Shown here in pieces: positions 52,630-61,460 of a stretch of 64,000 nt of DNA; position 1 is the stretch's first letter; every line of letters starts with the position of its first letter. The notes below the pieces were generated by a model that was given only the letters and a program-made list of their open reading frames with translations, was not told the origin of the DNA and did no database searches. The translations under genes were made by a program, and so were the position numbers. Location: contig NZ_QVQV01000006.1 in assembly GCF_003429005.1 (NCBI RefSeq), positions 372,001-436,000 on the forward strand. The letters are read 5' to 3'. The stretch comes from Paraburkholderia sp. DHOC27 (GTDB taxonomy: Bacteria > Pseudomonadota > Gammaproteobacteria > Burkholderiales > Burkholderiaceae).

Positions 52630-53310
52630 TTATGAGCGGAAAAGCCGCGAATACTGTGACTCGTGACGCGCCGACAAAATGCCGAGTTGTGGCGCGAAGG
52701 TGTTGATGTCGTCAGGGGCCGTGGCGAGCGCGTGCTGAACGGCGGCGTCGATTGGCTCGCGCAACGCGACGATGATGCGTTGCCCGGCGAGTTGCCCGAG
52801 CGGCACCGCTTTCAGGGCGGCGGCCGCCTGGTTTTCGATCCAGCTGAATGCGTAGGCCGCGAGCGCGGCGTCGGGCGTGACGTCGTGTGCGTACGCCGCG
52901 AAGGCGAACGCCGTGGGCTGCGCGAGCGGTGTGATGGCGGCGAGGGTTTCGCGCCGCCCGGCATCACCCCATTCCAGTGACGCGCACAGTTGCCGCAGCG
53001 ACCAGCCCATCTGCTCGGTTTCGCGGCGCAGTTCAGCTGATTCGCGGCTGGCGAGAAATTCGCCGTTGGCGAGCGCGAGCCCTGCTGCGTTATGCTGATG
53101 CCAGCGTTCGATCTGGTGGGCGAGAAACGGCAGTTCGCCATGCGCGAGCACATTCGTGAGACCGCTTTCGATCCATGCGCGGGCGGTGTCGGCATCGGTG
53201 ATCAGTTGCGCTTCGATGGCGGCTTCGAGCCCCTGCGAATAGCTGAACGCGCCGATCGGCAACGCCGGCGACGCAAGATGCAGCAGGGCGGTAAGCTCAG
53301 CGGTGCGCAT
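52630..53310 (-). CDS. ureF: Urease accessory protein UreF
   Basis: A 226-residue helical UreF with LHLASPALPIGAFSYSQGLE at the start, LTNVLAHGELPFLAHQ, ETLAAITPLAQPTAFAFAAYA and a C-terminal SARHESQYSRLFRS. It forms the UreD-UreF-UreG maturation complex. The ATG at 53310 overlaps the end of ureE by 14 bases. The frame is open upstream only because it runs alongside the His-rich ureE tail; that part is not ureF. Confidence 0.95.
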   Translation of the reverse strand: MRTAELTALLHLASPALPIGAFSYSQGLEAAIEAQLITDADTARAWIESGLTNVLAHGELPFLAHQIERWHQHNAAGLALANGEFLASRESAELRRETEQMGWSLRQLCASLEWGDAGRRETLAAITPLAQPTAFAFAAYAHDVTPDAALAAYAFSWIENQAAAALKAVPLGQLAGQRIIVALREPIDAAVQHALATAPDDINTFAPQLGILSARHESQYSRLFRS

Positions 53311-54094
53311 GCTTGTGCGAGTGATCGTGACCGCAGGAGTCGTCGTGCACGTGGTCGCCGTGATTGTGGCCGTGGTCATGCGCATGGCCGTGATCGGAGC
53401 CGTGGTCATCCGTGTAGTCGTGGTCATGCCCATGCTCATGTTCGTGTGCGTGACCATGCGCATGCGAGTGCCCATGGTCATCATGCGCGTGAACATGATC
53501 GTGCGAGTGATCGTGGCCGCAGGATTCGTCGTGCACGTGGTCGGACGCGTGGTCATGCCCGTGCTCATGCGAATGCCCATGATGCTCCCCGAACACCTGC
53601 TGCGCGAGCGCATAGTCCTCGGCGAACGTCTCGTCATGTCCGTGCTTGTGCCCGCCGCCATACGCGCCGGATTCCGGCTGAAACGGCGCGCTCGCCTGCT
53701 CGACGGAAGCGCCGATGCGCTTCAGCATGTCGGCAAGCACCGGATCGTATTCGAGCTTCAGATAATCCGCGCCCACTTCAACCGGTGTGTGCCGGTTGCC
53801 AAGATGATAGGCAGCCCGCGTCAGCGTTAGCACATCCCGCGCACGAACCATCAGCACGGATTCAGCCGCCGCCACCACGCGCACCAGCCTGCCGTCCTGC
53901 GCCACCAGCACATCGCCATCGCGCAACACCGTGCCGCGCGGCAGCAGCAGGGCCACTTCCTCAGCGTTATCGAGCGTCGCGGCCAGACGGCTCTTGCGAC
54001 GCGCGTCGAAATCCAGCGTCAGCACCGCCGCGCGCTTCACCAGCACGGGCGCGAGCTTGATTTTCGGGTCAAGCAGTTTGTCGAGGGTACGCAT
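53297..54094 (-). CDS. ureE: Urease nickel chaperone with an extended His-rich tail
   Basis: A 265-residue UreE; many are 150-200 residues. The N-terminal half has RKSRLAATLDNAEEVALLLPRGTVLRDGD, and the metal-binding domain has AYHLGNRHTPVEVG and PFQPESGAYGGGHKHGH. The last about 100 residues are dominated by His, Gly and Asp, with about 40 His, including two copies of a DHVHD-x-SCGHDHSH block. The tail should bind many Ni or other metal ions. It ends 14 bases inside ureF and sits 3 bases after ureC. Confidence 0.95.
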   Translation of the reverse strand: MRTLDKLLDPKIKLAPVLVKRAAVLTLDFDARRKSRLAATLDNAEEVALLLPRGTVLRDGDVLVAQDGRLVRVVAAAESVLMVRARDVLTLTRAAYHLGNRHTPVEVGADYLKLEYDPVLADMLKRIGASVEQASAPFQPESGAYGGGHKHGHDETFAEDYALAQQVFGEHHGHSHEHGHDHASDHVHDESCGHDHSHDHVHAHDDHGHSHAHGHAHEHEHGHDHDYTDDHGSDHGHAHDHGHNHGDHVHDDSCGHDHSHKHAHR

Positions 54095-54097
54095 GGT

Positions 54098-55804
54098 CTA
54101 GAACAGAAAGTAACGTTGTGCCATCGGCAGCACCGTGGCCGGCTCGCAGGTCAGCAACTGGCCGTCGGCGATCACCTGATAGGTTTCCGGATCGACGCTG
54201 ATCGCTGGACGCCAGGCGTTGTGGATCATGTCCGCCTTGCTGATGTTGCGGCAGTTCTTCACCGGTACGATACGCTTGGTCAAGCCGTAGCGCTCGGCGA
54301 TGCCCGCGTCCGCGCTCATCTGCGAGACGAAGGTGAGCGAGGTGCGCGCGAGCGCACCGCCGCGCGTCGCGAACATCTCACGGTAATGCACAGGCTGCGG
54401 CGTAGGAATGGACGCGTTCGGGTCGCCCATCTGCGCCAGCGCGATCATGCCGCCCTTGAGGATCAACGACGGCTTGATGCCGAAGAAAGCCGGCTCCCAG
54501 AACACCAGATCGGCCCACTTGCCCGGCTCGATCGAACCGACCTCATGCGCGATGCCATGCGTGATGGCCGGGTTGATCGTGTACTTGGCGACGTATCGTT
54601 TGGCGCGAAAATTATCGTGGCGTGTGTTGTCCTCGGGCAGCGCGCCGCGCTGCACCTTCATCTTGTGTGCCGTCTGCCATGTACGGATGATCACTTCGCC
54701 CACGCGTCCCATCGCCTGCGAGTCGGAGGAGAGCATCGACAACGCGCCGAGGTCGTGCAGGATATCTTCCGCGGCAATCGTCTCGCGGCGGATACGCGAT
54801 TCGGCAAACGCGATGTCTTCTGCAATCGACGGGTCAAGGTGGTGGCACACCATCAGCATGTCGAGGTGTTCGTCGAGCGTGTTGACGGTGTAGGGACGCG
54901 TCGGATTGGTCGACGAGGGCAGCACGTTCGCTTCGCCGCAGACCTTGATGATGTCCGGCGCGTGGCCGCCGCCCGCGCCTTCCGTGTGATACGTGTGGAT
55001 CGTGCGGCCCTTGAAGGCGGCCACCGTAGCTTCGACGAAACCCGCTTCGTTCAGCGTGTCGGTGTGAATCGCGACCTGGGTGTCGGTGTCGTCGGCAACC
55101 GAAAGACAGTTGTCGATCGCCGCCGGCGTCGTGCCCCAGTCCTCGTGCAGCTTCAGACCGATCGCACCCGCGGCGATCTGCTCGGTGGCCGGATCGGGCA
55201 GGCTCACGTTGCCCTTGCCGAGAAAGCCGAGATTCATCGGATAGCCGTCCGCCGCCTGCAACATGCGTTCGAGATGCCAGGGGCCGGGCGTGCAGGTGGT
55301 GGCGTTGGTGCCGGTGGCAGGGCCCGTGCCGCCGCCGAGCATGGTGGTCACGCCGCTTGCGAGCGCTTCGTCGATCTGCTGCGGACTGATGAAGTGAATG
55401 TGCGTATCAATGCCGCCCGCAGTGACGATCAGTCCTTCACCCGCGATGACCTCTGTGGCCGCGCCGATCGCGATGGTCACGCCCGGCTGAATGTCCGGAT
55501 TGCCCGCCTTGCCGATGGCCGCGATACGGCCATCCTTGATGCCGATATCGGCCTTGACGATGCCCCAGTGATCGAGAATCACCGCGTTCGTGATCACCGT
55601 ATCCACCACGTCCGCGTGCACGCGCTGCGACTGACCCATACCGTCGCGAATCACCTTGCCGCCGCCGAATTTCACTTCTTCGCCGTAGGTCGTGAAGTCG
55701 CGCTCGATTTCGATCAGCAGATCGGTGTCGGCGAGCCGCACACGATCGCCCGTCGTGGGGCCGAACATTTCCGCGTACGCGCGGCGGCCAATACGTAGTG
55801 TCAT
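54098..55804 (-). CDS. ureC: Urease subunit alpha
   Basis: The 568-residue catalytic subunit has IDTHIHFISPQQI (nickel-binding His pair), GLKLHEDWGTTP (carbamylated Lys), HTDTLNEAGF, TYHTEGAGGGHAPDI, LMVCHHLDPSIAEDIAFAESRIR (mobile flap with the conserved Cys and His) and LSSDSQAMGRVGEV (nickel-binding Asp). It hydrolyses urea to ammonia and CO2 in the cytoplasm. It is 109 bp from ureB and 3 bp from ureE. Confidence 0.97.
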   Translation of the reverse strand: MTLRIGRRAYAEMFGPTTGDRVRLADTDLLIEIERDFTTYGEEVKFGGGKVIRDGMGQSQRVHADVVDTVITNAVILDHWGIVKADIGIKDGRIAAIGKAGNPDIQPGVTIAIGAATEVIAGEGLIVTAGGIDTHIHFISPQQIDEALASGVTTMLGGGTGPATGTNATTCTPGPWHLERMLQAADGYPMNLGFLGKGNVSLPDPATEQIAAGAIGLKLHEDWGTTPAAIDNCLSVADDTDTQVAIHTDTLNEAGFVEATVAAFKGRTIHTYHTEGAGGGHAPDIIKVCGEANVLPSSTNPTRPYTVNTLDEHLDMLMVCHHLDPSIAEDIAFAESRIRRETIAAEDILHDLGALSMLSSDSQAMGRVGEVIIRTWQTAHKMKVQRGALPEDNTRHDNFRAKRYVAKYTINPAITHGIAHEVGSIEPGKWADLVFWEPAFFGIKPSLILKGGMIALAQMGDPNASIPTPQPVHYREMFATRGGALARTSLTFVSQMSADAGIAERYGLTKRIVPVKNCRNISKADMIHNAWRPAISVDPETYQVIADGQLLTCEPATVLPMAQRYFLF

Positions 55805-55913
55805 GTTGTGAAGTCCGGAAAGTGGCTAAGGGGAAGTCCGCAGCATTGCAACGGTGCGTGTCGGACGGCTTGCAGCTTGCGCAGCCGCCGCTTGAACACA
55901 GCACAAGCAGCGC

Positions 55914-56219
55914 TCACAGCGGACCCATGACCTTGCCGTTGAAACCGTAGACGACGCGGCTACCCGCCAGCGCGACCAGTTCGACCGTGCGTTCCTGGCC
56001 TGGCTCGAAACGCACGGCGGTGCCCGCTGCGATGTTGAGCCGGAAGCCACGCGCCGCTTCGCGATCGAACGAGAGCGCCGAATTCACTTCATAGAAGTGG
56101 TAGTGCGAGCCGATCTGCACCGGACGGTCGCCGGTGTTCGAGACGGTGAGCGAGACCGTGGCGCGGCCCGCGTTCAGTTCATGCTCGCCATCATCGGTAA
56201 GGAGTTCGCCTGGAATCAT
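55914..56219 (-). CDS. ureB: Urease subunit beta
   Basis: The 101-residue subunit reads MIPGELLTDDGEHELNAGR, VSNTGDRPVQIGSHYHFYEVN, RLNIAAGTAVRFEPGQERTV and VYGFNGKVMG, the usual beta-subunit pattern. It starts 18 bp after ureA. The 109-bp gap to ureC contains no recognised element. Confidence 0.96.
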   Translation of the reverse strand: MIPGELLTDDGEHELNAGRATVSLTVSNTGDRPVQIGSHYHFYEVNSALSFDREAARGFRLNIAAGTAVRFEPGQERTVELVALAGSRVVYGFNGKVMGPL

Positions 56220-56237
56220 GGGGGCTCCGGAGCGTGA

Positions 56238-56540
56238 TCAGGGAATCGGATGATGAACGGTCACGAGCTTCGTGCCGTCGGGGAAGGTGGCTTCCACCTG
56301 GATGTCGGGAATCATCTCCGGCACGCCTTCCATGACGTCGTCACGGGTGAGCAGCGTGGTGCCGTAATGCATGACTTCGGCTACGGTCTTGCCGTCGCGC
56401 GCCGCTTCCATCAGCGCCGCCGTAATGAACGCCACCGCCTCCGGATAGTTGAGTTTGAGGCCACGCGCGCGACGGCGTTCGGCCAGCAGCGCGGCGGTGA
56501 AGATCAGCAGCTTGTCCTTCTCACGGGGTGTCAGCTTCAT
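56238..56540 (-). CDS. ureA: Urease subunit gamma
   Basis: The 100-residue subunit reads MKLTPREKDKLLIFTAALLAERR, LNYPEAVAFITAALMEAARDGK, VAEVMHYGTTLLTRDDVMEGV and VEATFPDGTKLVTVHHPIP, which is the full-length UreA. In most related operons ureD lies immediately upstream; here a binding-protein gene and about 300 bp of non-coding DNA intervene. Confidence 0.96.
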   Translation of the reverse strand: MKLTPREKDKLLIFTAALLAERRRARGLKLNYPEAVAFITAALMEAARDGKTVAEVMHYGTTLLTRDDVMEGVPEMIPDIQVEATFPDGTKLVTVHHPIP

Positions 56541-56708
56541 CGGATGTGGTGGGTCGTGTTGTGTCTGTCCCGGCGGAACAGACGACAGATGTCATTGACG
56601 CTACGCGTTATCGCCGCTGCCCAAATAGTGTGCTGGATGCAGCAGGGGCGGAGACAGGCGTGACGCCAGCTTAGCCTGGAACAATATCAAGTGGAATCGA
56701 CATGCGCC

Positions 56709-57512
56709 TTACAGCGTCGCGGGCAACGGCGCGCCGAACCACTTCTTCGACATCGCATTCAGCGTTCCGTCGCTCTTCGCCTGGGTGATCGCGGCATTGA
56801 CCTTTGCAAGCAGACGTCCTTCGTTTTTGTTCAGACCAACGAAGCAGGGCGAGTCCTTGATGACGAACTTCGGTTCCGGACGGCGCGGCGGATTCTTCGC
56901 ATTGATGGTGGCGGCGACGATGTTGCCGGCGGCGATCAACTGCACCTGGCCGGACAGGAACGCGGCGATGGTGGCGTTGTTGTCCTCGAAGCGTTTGATG
57001 GTCGCGTTCGGCGCCATTTGCGTGAGCGCGATCTCTTCGAGCGCGCCGCGCGTCGCTCCCACGGTCTTGCCGGTGAGGTCGGCGGGGCCGCTCACCTTGA
57101 TATCGGCGGGGCCGAATACGCCCTGAAAATACGGCGCATACGCGATTGAGAAGTCGATCACCTTCTCGCGCTCGGGCGTCTTGCCGAGCGAGGAGATCAC
57201 CAGATCGACCTTGTTGGTCTGCAGATACGGGATGCGGTTCGCGCTGTTGACGGGCACAAGTTGCAGCTTCACGTTCATGGCCTTGGCGAGCAGCGCGGCG
57301 GTGTCGATGTCGTAGCCTTGCGGCTGCATGTCCGGACCCACCGAGCCGAACGGCGGATAGTCCTCCGGCACGGCCACCTTCAGGACGCCGGCTTTGGCGA
57401 TGGCATCGAGCGCGTCGGCATGCGCGGTGGGCGACGTGATGACGAGCGCGGGCGCGATGAGCAACGCGGCTAGCCAGGCGCGGCGCGCAAGGCGTGGTCG
57501 AAGGAGGGTCAT
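56709..57512 (-). CDS. Amino-acid-type ABC transporter substrate-binding protein
   Basis: The 267-residue periplasmic binding protein has a signal peptide (RRAWLAALLIAPALVITSPTAHA) and a family 3 solute-binding fold with VLKVAVPEDYPPFGSVG, PQGYDIDTAALLAKAM, VDLVISSLGKTPEREKVIDFS and GKTVGATRGALEEI. This is the polar amino acid type, not the UrtA urea-binding type. No permease or ATPase gene is adjacent. It lies between ureD and ureA, 168 bp before ureA. GGAGGG just before the ATG is a strong ribosome-binding site. Ligand unknown. Confidence 0.85.
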   Translation of the reverse strand: MTLLRPRLARRAWLAALLIAPALVITSPTAHADALDAIAKAGVLKVAVPEDYPPFGSVGPDMQPQGYDIDTAALLAKAMNVKLQLVPVNSANRIPYLQTNKVDLVISSLGKTPEREKVIDFSIAYAPYFQGVFGPADIKVSGPADLTGKTVGATRGALEEIALTQMAPNATIKRFEDNNATIAAFLSGQVQLIAAGNIVAATINAKNPPRRPEPKFVIKDSPCFVGLNKNEGRLLAKVNAAITQAKSDGTLNAMSKKWFGAPLPATL

Positions 57513-57808
57513 GAGTCGAGGCGTTAGCGGTGGCAGGCGAGGCGGTTGCCATCAGGATGCGGCAACATCGTGGCGCATTTCAGAGCAAGCCGTGTGCCAT
57601 GTCGGTGCAGCGTGGCTCCGCGAGGCGTTATGACTACACGTGCCCTAGGTTGGGGCGAAGTGATGCGTCGCCTTGGTGCCTGGTGCCGCGTGTTTGCCGA
57701 GCGCGGGTATATCGAGGATGTTGGGAGTGTTGGACGAGGCGAGCGTGGACATGCATCAATTGGCGCTCTTACCGCTTCGTGCCCGGATGGCGTGCTCGCG
57801 TGATCGTC
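57513..57808. other. Intergenic region between ureD and the binding-protein gene
   Basis: About 296 bp with no convincing gene, repeat or terminator. It may hold a promoter for the binding-protein and structural urease genes. Confidence 0.3.
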
Positions 57809-58690
57809 TCAGGTGGTCCACAAACGCAGCGGGCTCGCCTCGACGCCATGAACGATGGGCCGCAACTGTAGCCAGCACTGCGTGAGCGCGTGTTGCAGCG
57901 GCTCCATCGAACGCGCCACGGCACGCACGAGCAGCACGCCAGGGCTCACGCAGGTCGCGGCGGCGCGCAGATTCGCGTCGAATGGCAGTTGTGCGGTGAG
58001 TGTTTCGGCGAGGGCGTCGTCGCAGGCGGGACCGACGGCCCACAGTGTCCCGTAAGCGGGATAGCCGGCGAGTCCTTGCGGCGCGTCGCGCAGGGGATCC
58101 GTGGCGTGCAGGTTGGCGCGCTCGAACCACAGCAGTTCACCGGATGGGCCGACGATGCGCGAAACCGTTCGCAGGGTACCCGCCGACCAACGCTCGCCGG
58201 CCGCTTGCCGACCGAGTTGCGTGGCGTCCCAACCGAGCGCGGTGCCGCCCTCGGCGAGTGTCAGCGTGAAATCGAGCGTGGCGTGGGCGTGATCGAAGAC
58301 GATGTTGTTTTGCGGCAGCCAGTCGAGCTTTGCCTGCGCGCCGACCTTGATGTCGATGTGCTGTAGCGCGGAGCGGCCATTGGACTTGTACCACTTGGTG
58401 GCGCCAGGCGTGGTGAGCACGCCGTGGCTGCCTGCATCGAGCGTCACGGCGATATCGAGCCGATCGCCACCCGCGACGCCGCCCGGTGGATGCACGATGA
58501 CCGCATGACAGATGGCCTGACCTTCGGGATACAGCGGACGCTGCACGCGCAGCGGACCGTCATGCAAACGATGCACGAGCGTGGTCCGTTCGCCGTGCCT
58601 TGCGAAGCCGAGTTCGAGACGCGCGCGCCACAGCGTGTGAGCCGCGGATTGCGCGCTGGCGAGCGTCGCGTGGTTTTCGTGAAGCGACAT
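57809..58690 (-). CDS. ureD: Urease accessory protein UreD
   Basis: A 293-residue UreD with LYPEGQAICHAVIVHPPGG, VAGGDRLDIAVTL, LTTPGATKWYKSNG, LDWLPQNNIVFDHAHA and the later FERANL block. It is the scaffold that holds UreF and UreG on apo-urease during nickel loading. The ATG at 58690 is preceded by a 410-bp non-coding stretch separating it from urtE. Confidence 0.94.
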   Translation of the reverse strand: MSLHENHATLASAQSAAHTLWRARLELGFARHGERTTLVHRLHDGPLRVQRPLYPEGQAICHAVIVHPPGGVAGGDRLDIAVTLDAGSHGVLTTPGATKWYKSNGRSALQHIDIKVGAQAKLDWLPQNNIVFDHAHATLDFTLTLAEGGTALGWDATQLGRQAAGERWSAGTLRTVSRIVGPSGELLWFERANLHATDPLRDAPQGLAGYPAYGTLWAVGPACDDALAETLTAQLPFDANLRAAATCVSPGVLLVRAVARSMEPLQHALTQCWLQLRPIVHGVEASPLRLWTT

Positions 58691-59100
58691 GCGGTGCGGT
58701 GAATGTGAGGGCGTGTTGTGAAAAGTGGCTGGCGTTCGTTGGCGGGCTGATGGATCGGCTTATGGACCAGGCGCGAACTGGGTTCATGGACCGGTTCGCG
58801 TACAAGGCTCACGGACGGCGCACCAGAACGAGCTTCGTACAAACGCGATGCGGCGAGGATAGCACGCGGTACTTGGCGGAAGCTTATGGTGCGCACGCTG
58901 CACGCCACGGCCCAGCACAGTAGCGCAAAGCGCGGCAATGCAAAGTACGGCAATGCAAAGTACGGCAATGCAAAGTACGGCAATGCAAAGTACGGCAACG
59001 CAATGCAATGCACAGCAACGCACAGGCGGTCGAACATCACCGCCACAGCACGTTCACAATTGCCCGTTACCCGTTACGCAAAGCGATGGCCGCGTGCAAT
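58691..59100. other. Intergenic region upstream of ureD
   Basis: About 410 bp between urtE and ureD with no credible gene. Open frames across it are simple repeats in translation. It contains the 15-bp tandem repeats listed separately and an imperfect duplication around 58750-58800 of a GGTTCATGGACC-like sequence. Confidence 0.45.
58934..58993. repeat. Four 15-bp tandem repeats
   Basis: Four exact copies of GGCAATGCAAAGTAC run end to end, followed by a degenerate copy. They lie about 240 bases upstream of the ureD start on the coding side. Copy number could vary between strains. Confidence 0.9.
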
Positions 59101-59793
59101 TTACACGGCGATCAGCGCGCGCACGCCGTCGTCATCCATGTTGGCGCCTTCGCCGCCGGCGACGATTTCACCGCGACTCATGACCCAGTAGCGATCCGCG
59201 ATGGCTTTGGCGAAATCGTAGTATTGCTCGACGAGGAGGACGGTGAGGCCCATTTCCTCGACGAGTTGCCGGAGGGTGCGACCGATGTCCTGGATGATGG
59301 AAGGCTGGATGCCTTCGGTGGGTTCATCGAGGATGAGCAGTTGCGGGTCGCTCATGAGTGCGCGGCCGATGGCGAGTTGTTGCTGTTGCCCGCCGGAGAG
59401 ATCCCCGCCGCGACGGTTGCGCATGTCTTTGAGAACGGGGAAGAGCTCGTAGATACGGTCGGGGATTTTCGAGGGGGCTTTTTTGCTGGCGGCGCCGACC
59501 ATGAGGTTTTCTTCGACCGTCAGGCGGGGGAAGATGTCCCGGCCTTGAGGGACGTAGCCGAGGCCTTGCGCGACGCGGGCGTAGGTGGGGAGTTTGGTGA
59601 TGGGTGTGCCACGCCAGCTGATGGCCCCGCTCTTGGAAGGGACAGTGCCCATCAGGCAGCGAAGCAGGGTGGTTTTGCCAACGCCGTTACGGCCCAAAAG
59701 GACGGTCAGTTTGCCGTCCGGGACAGTGAGCTTCACGTCTCGGAGGATGTGGCTGCCGCCGTAATACTGGTTTAGGGAGTCGACTTCTAGCAT
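59101..59793 (-). CDS. urtE: Urea ABC transporter ATP-binding subunit UrtE
   Basis: A 230-residue ABC ATPase of the branched-chain (LivF) type with Walker A LLGRNGVGKTTLL, signature LSGGQQQQLAIGRAL, Walker B LLILDEPTEGIQPS and the switch VEQYYDFA. With UrtB, UrtC and UrtD it imports urea. A repeat island separates it from urtD, which normally lies next to it, so co-transcription may be weakened. Confidence 0.92.
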   Translation of the reverse strand: MLEVDSLNQYYGGSHILRDVKLTVPDGKLTVLLGRNGVGKTTLLRCLMGTVPSKSGAISWRGTPITKLPTYARVAQGLGYVPQGRDIFPRLTVEENLMVGAASKKAPSKIPDRIYELFPVLKDMRNRRGGDLSGGQQQQLAIGRALMSDPQLLILDEPTEGIQPSIIQDIGRTLRQLVEEMGLTVLLVEQYYDFAKAIADRYWVMSRGEIVAGGEGANMDDDGVRALIAV

Positions 59794-59930
59794 TACTGAG
59801 TGTCCTTTTGGTTAAGCTTTTTTTTGCTTGCTTTCGCTGTTTTGTTGCTTACGCTTTATCGTTGGTTTTTGGCCTTTGCTTGATTTCTTATCGGTACGTT
59901 TGGTTTTTAGGTCGTTGCTCTTCGGGCGTT

Positions 59931-60512
59931 GGCCTTTCCTTGCTTTGTTTTTGGTCTATTTGCGTTGCCCCTGTGCGGGGCGGCACCTACTTTTCTTTGC
60001 CTGCCGCAAAGAAAAGTAGGCAAAAGAAAGCGGCTCACACCGCTAACTCTTAAGTGTCCACCACTAACCTCAACCCAGAGTGGTCCGAGACAAGACCACA
60101 CCTCGCACCACCCAAGCCAGTGACACAGCACTCATCCATCCAGCGTCGCGCTCCGCGCCCCGCCGTTCGGCATAACTTTCCCCGCAACCGCAACCAGACC
60201 ACGGCAGTAGCCCAACCAACGCATCAGTTGGACTGCCACCCTCGCGGAGCATTGCGAGGGTGGGGGGTAAACCGATCCGTCGCGCACGGAGTGTGCGGAC
60301 GGGATGAATGACAGCTGTGCCACGGGCGGGTAGTGACTGGGTGCCGAACTCGTCTCGGACCAACGCTGTGAGAGCGGCGAGGGAGACACCTAAGCACTGG
60401 CGGTTTGAGCCCGCTTTCTTTTGCCTACTTTTCTTTGCGGCGGCAAAGAAAAGTAGGTGCCGCCCCGCACAGGGGCAACGCAAATAAACCAAAAACAAAG
60501 CAAGGAAAGGCC
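59931..60512. repeat. Paired inverted repeat island between urtE and urtD
   Basis: Two arms of about 112 bp (59931-60043 and 60400-60512) are inverted, near-identical copies; the few differences I can see are single-base changes or indels. Each arm contains a smaller hairpin: CCTACTTTTCTTTGC at 59986-60000 pairs with 60006-60020, and the same sequence at 60424-60438 pairs with 60443-60457. Homology weakly continues inward (GGTCCGAGAC at both ends of the spacer). The spacer also has a 10-bp hairpin at 60236-60263. No transposase is present. The flanking 59794-59930 and 60513-60596 stretches are low-complexity and hold no gene. Confidence 0.85.
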
Positions 60513-60596
60513 AAAGCAGCAAGAACAACCACCAAAGAACCGAAGCAAAAAACCAAAGCAAAAAACCAAACCACCGCCGCAGGCAAACAAAAACAG

Positions 60597-61460
60597 CTAC
60601 CGCCCTAGATAAGACTCAATAACAGTCTCATCCGCCTTAACCTCATCAAGCGTGCCATGGGCCAAAACCCGACCTTCGGCCATAACAGTCACCTTCCCGG
60701 TATCACCAGAAAGCGCCGCAACAAACTCCATATCATGCTCGACAACCATCATCGAACAAGTCCCACGCAAGTGATTCAACAACTCAGCCAACTGCATGGT
60801 CTCATCATCGGTCATGCCTGCCGCAGGCTCATCCAGCAACAACAACGCAGGCTGCTGCATCAGCAACATACCAATCTCCAGCCGCTGCTTTTGCCCATGC
60901 GAAAGCTCGCCCGCCAGCCGCCGCGCCTCGCTTTCAAGGCGAATCAGCGCCAACGTCTCCTCGATCCGCGCCTGTGCCTCACGATCCAGTCGCGCGCGCA
61001 ACGAAGGCCACCATCCCTTGTCAGCCTTCATCGCCAGTTCGAGGTTCTCCCACACGGGATGCTGTTCGAAGACGGTAGGCTTCTGGAACTTGCGGCCAAT
61101 CCCCGCGCGCGCAATGGAAGGCTCGTTCATCCGCGTCAGATCGATGGTCTGCCCGAGAAACACCTTGCCCGAATCGGGCTCGGTCTTGCCCGTGATGACA
61201 TCCATCATCGTCGTCTTGCCCGCACCATTCGGTCCGATGATGCAGCGCAGTTCGCCAACGTCGATTGAAAGCGACAGCTTGTTCAAGGCCCGGAAGCCAT
61301 CGAAACTCACCGTCACGTCTTCAAGGTACAGAATCGTGCCGTGCGAGACGTCGATCTCGCCCGGCGTCACCACGCGGCCGAAATCCGCTACGCCACTCAG
61401 CGAGCGTTCCGCAGGCGCTTCGGGTAATGCAAGGTCGGGCGTCATCGGGTTTTCATTCAT
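60597..61460 (-). CDS. urtD: Urea ABC transporter ATP-binding subunit UrtD
   Basis: A 287-residue ABC ATPase of the LivG type with Walker A IIGPNGAGKTTMMD, signature LSHGQKQRLEIGML, Walker B LLLLDEPAAGMTDDE and the switch VEHDMEFV. The first about 45 residues precede the ABC domain. It overlaps the stop of urtC by four bases and would pair with UrtE in urea import. Confidence 0.92.
   Translation of the reverse strand: MNENPMTPDLALPEAPAERSLSGVADFGRVVTPGEIDVSHGTILYLEDVTVSFDGFRALNKLSLSIDVGELRCIIGPNGAGKTTMMDVITGKTEPDSGKVFLGQTIDLTRMNEPSIARAGIGRKFQKPTVFEQHPVWENLELAMKADKGWWPSLRARLDREAQARIEETLALIRLESEARRLAGELSHGQKQRLEIGMLLMQQPALLLLDEPAAGMTDDETMQLAELLNHLRGTCSMMVVEHDMEFVAALSGDTGKVTVMAEGRVLAHGTLDEVKADETVIESYLGR

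Noticed and set aside
53092..54060. Arg/His/Ala-rich open frame on the plus strand opposite ureE and ureF
   Set aside because: Produced by the repetitive His-rich tail of ureE; no independent evidence for a gene.
54116..55798. 560-codon open frame on the plus strand opposite ureC
   Set aside because: It mirrors ureC almost end to end and is Arg/His-rich, as expected from GC-biased codon use on the other strand.
56709..57512. Binding protein considered as UrtA
   Set aside because: Length (267 residues) and motifs match the polar amino acid family rather than the longer urea-binding UrtA, and it is on the ureD side, away from urtB.
58934..58993. Tandem repeat considered as a CRISPR array
   Set aside because: Units are 15 bp, directly abutting with no spacers, and no cas gene is nearby.
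59931..60512. Repeat island considered as an insertion sequence
   Set aside because: No transposase-length open frame with recognisable motifs lies between the arms and no target-site duplication was found.
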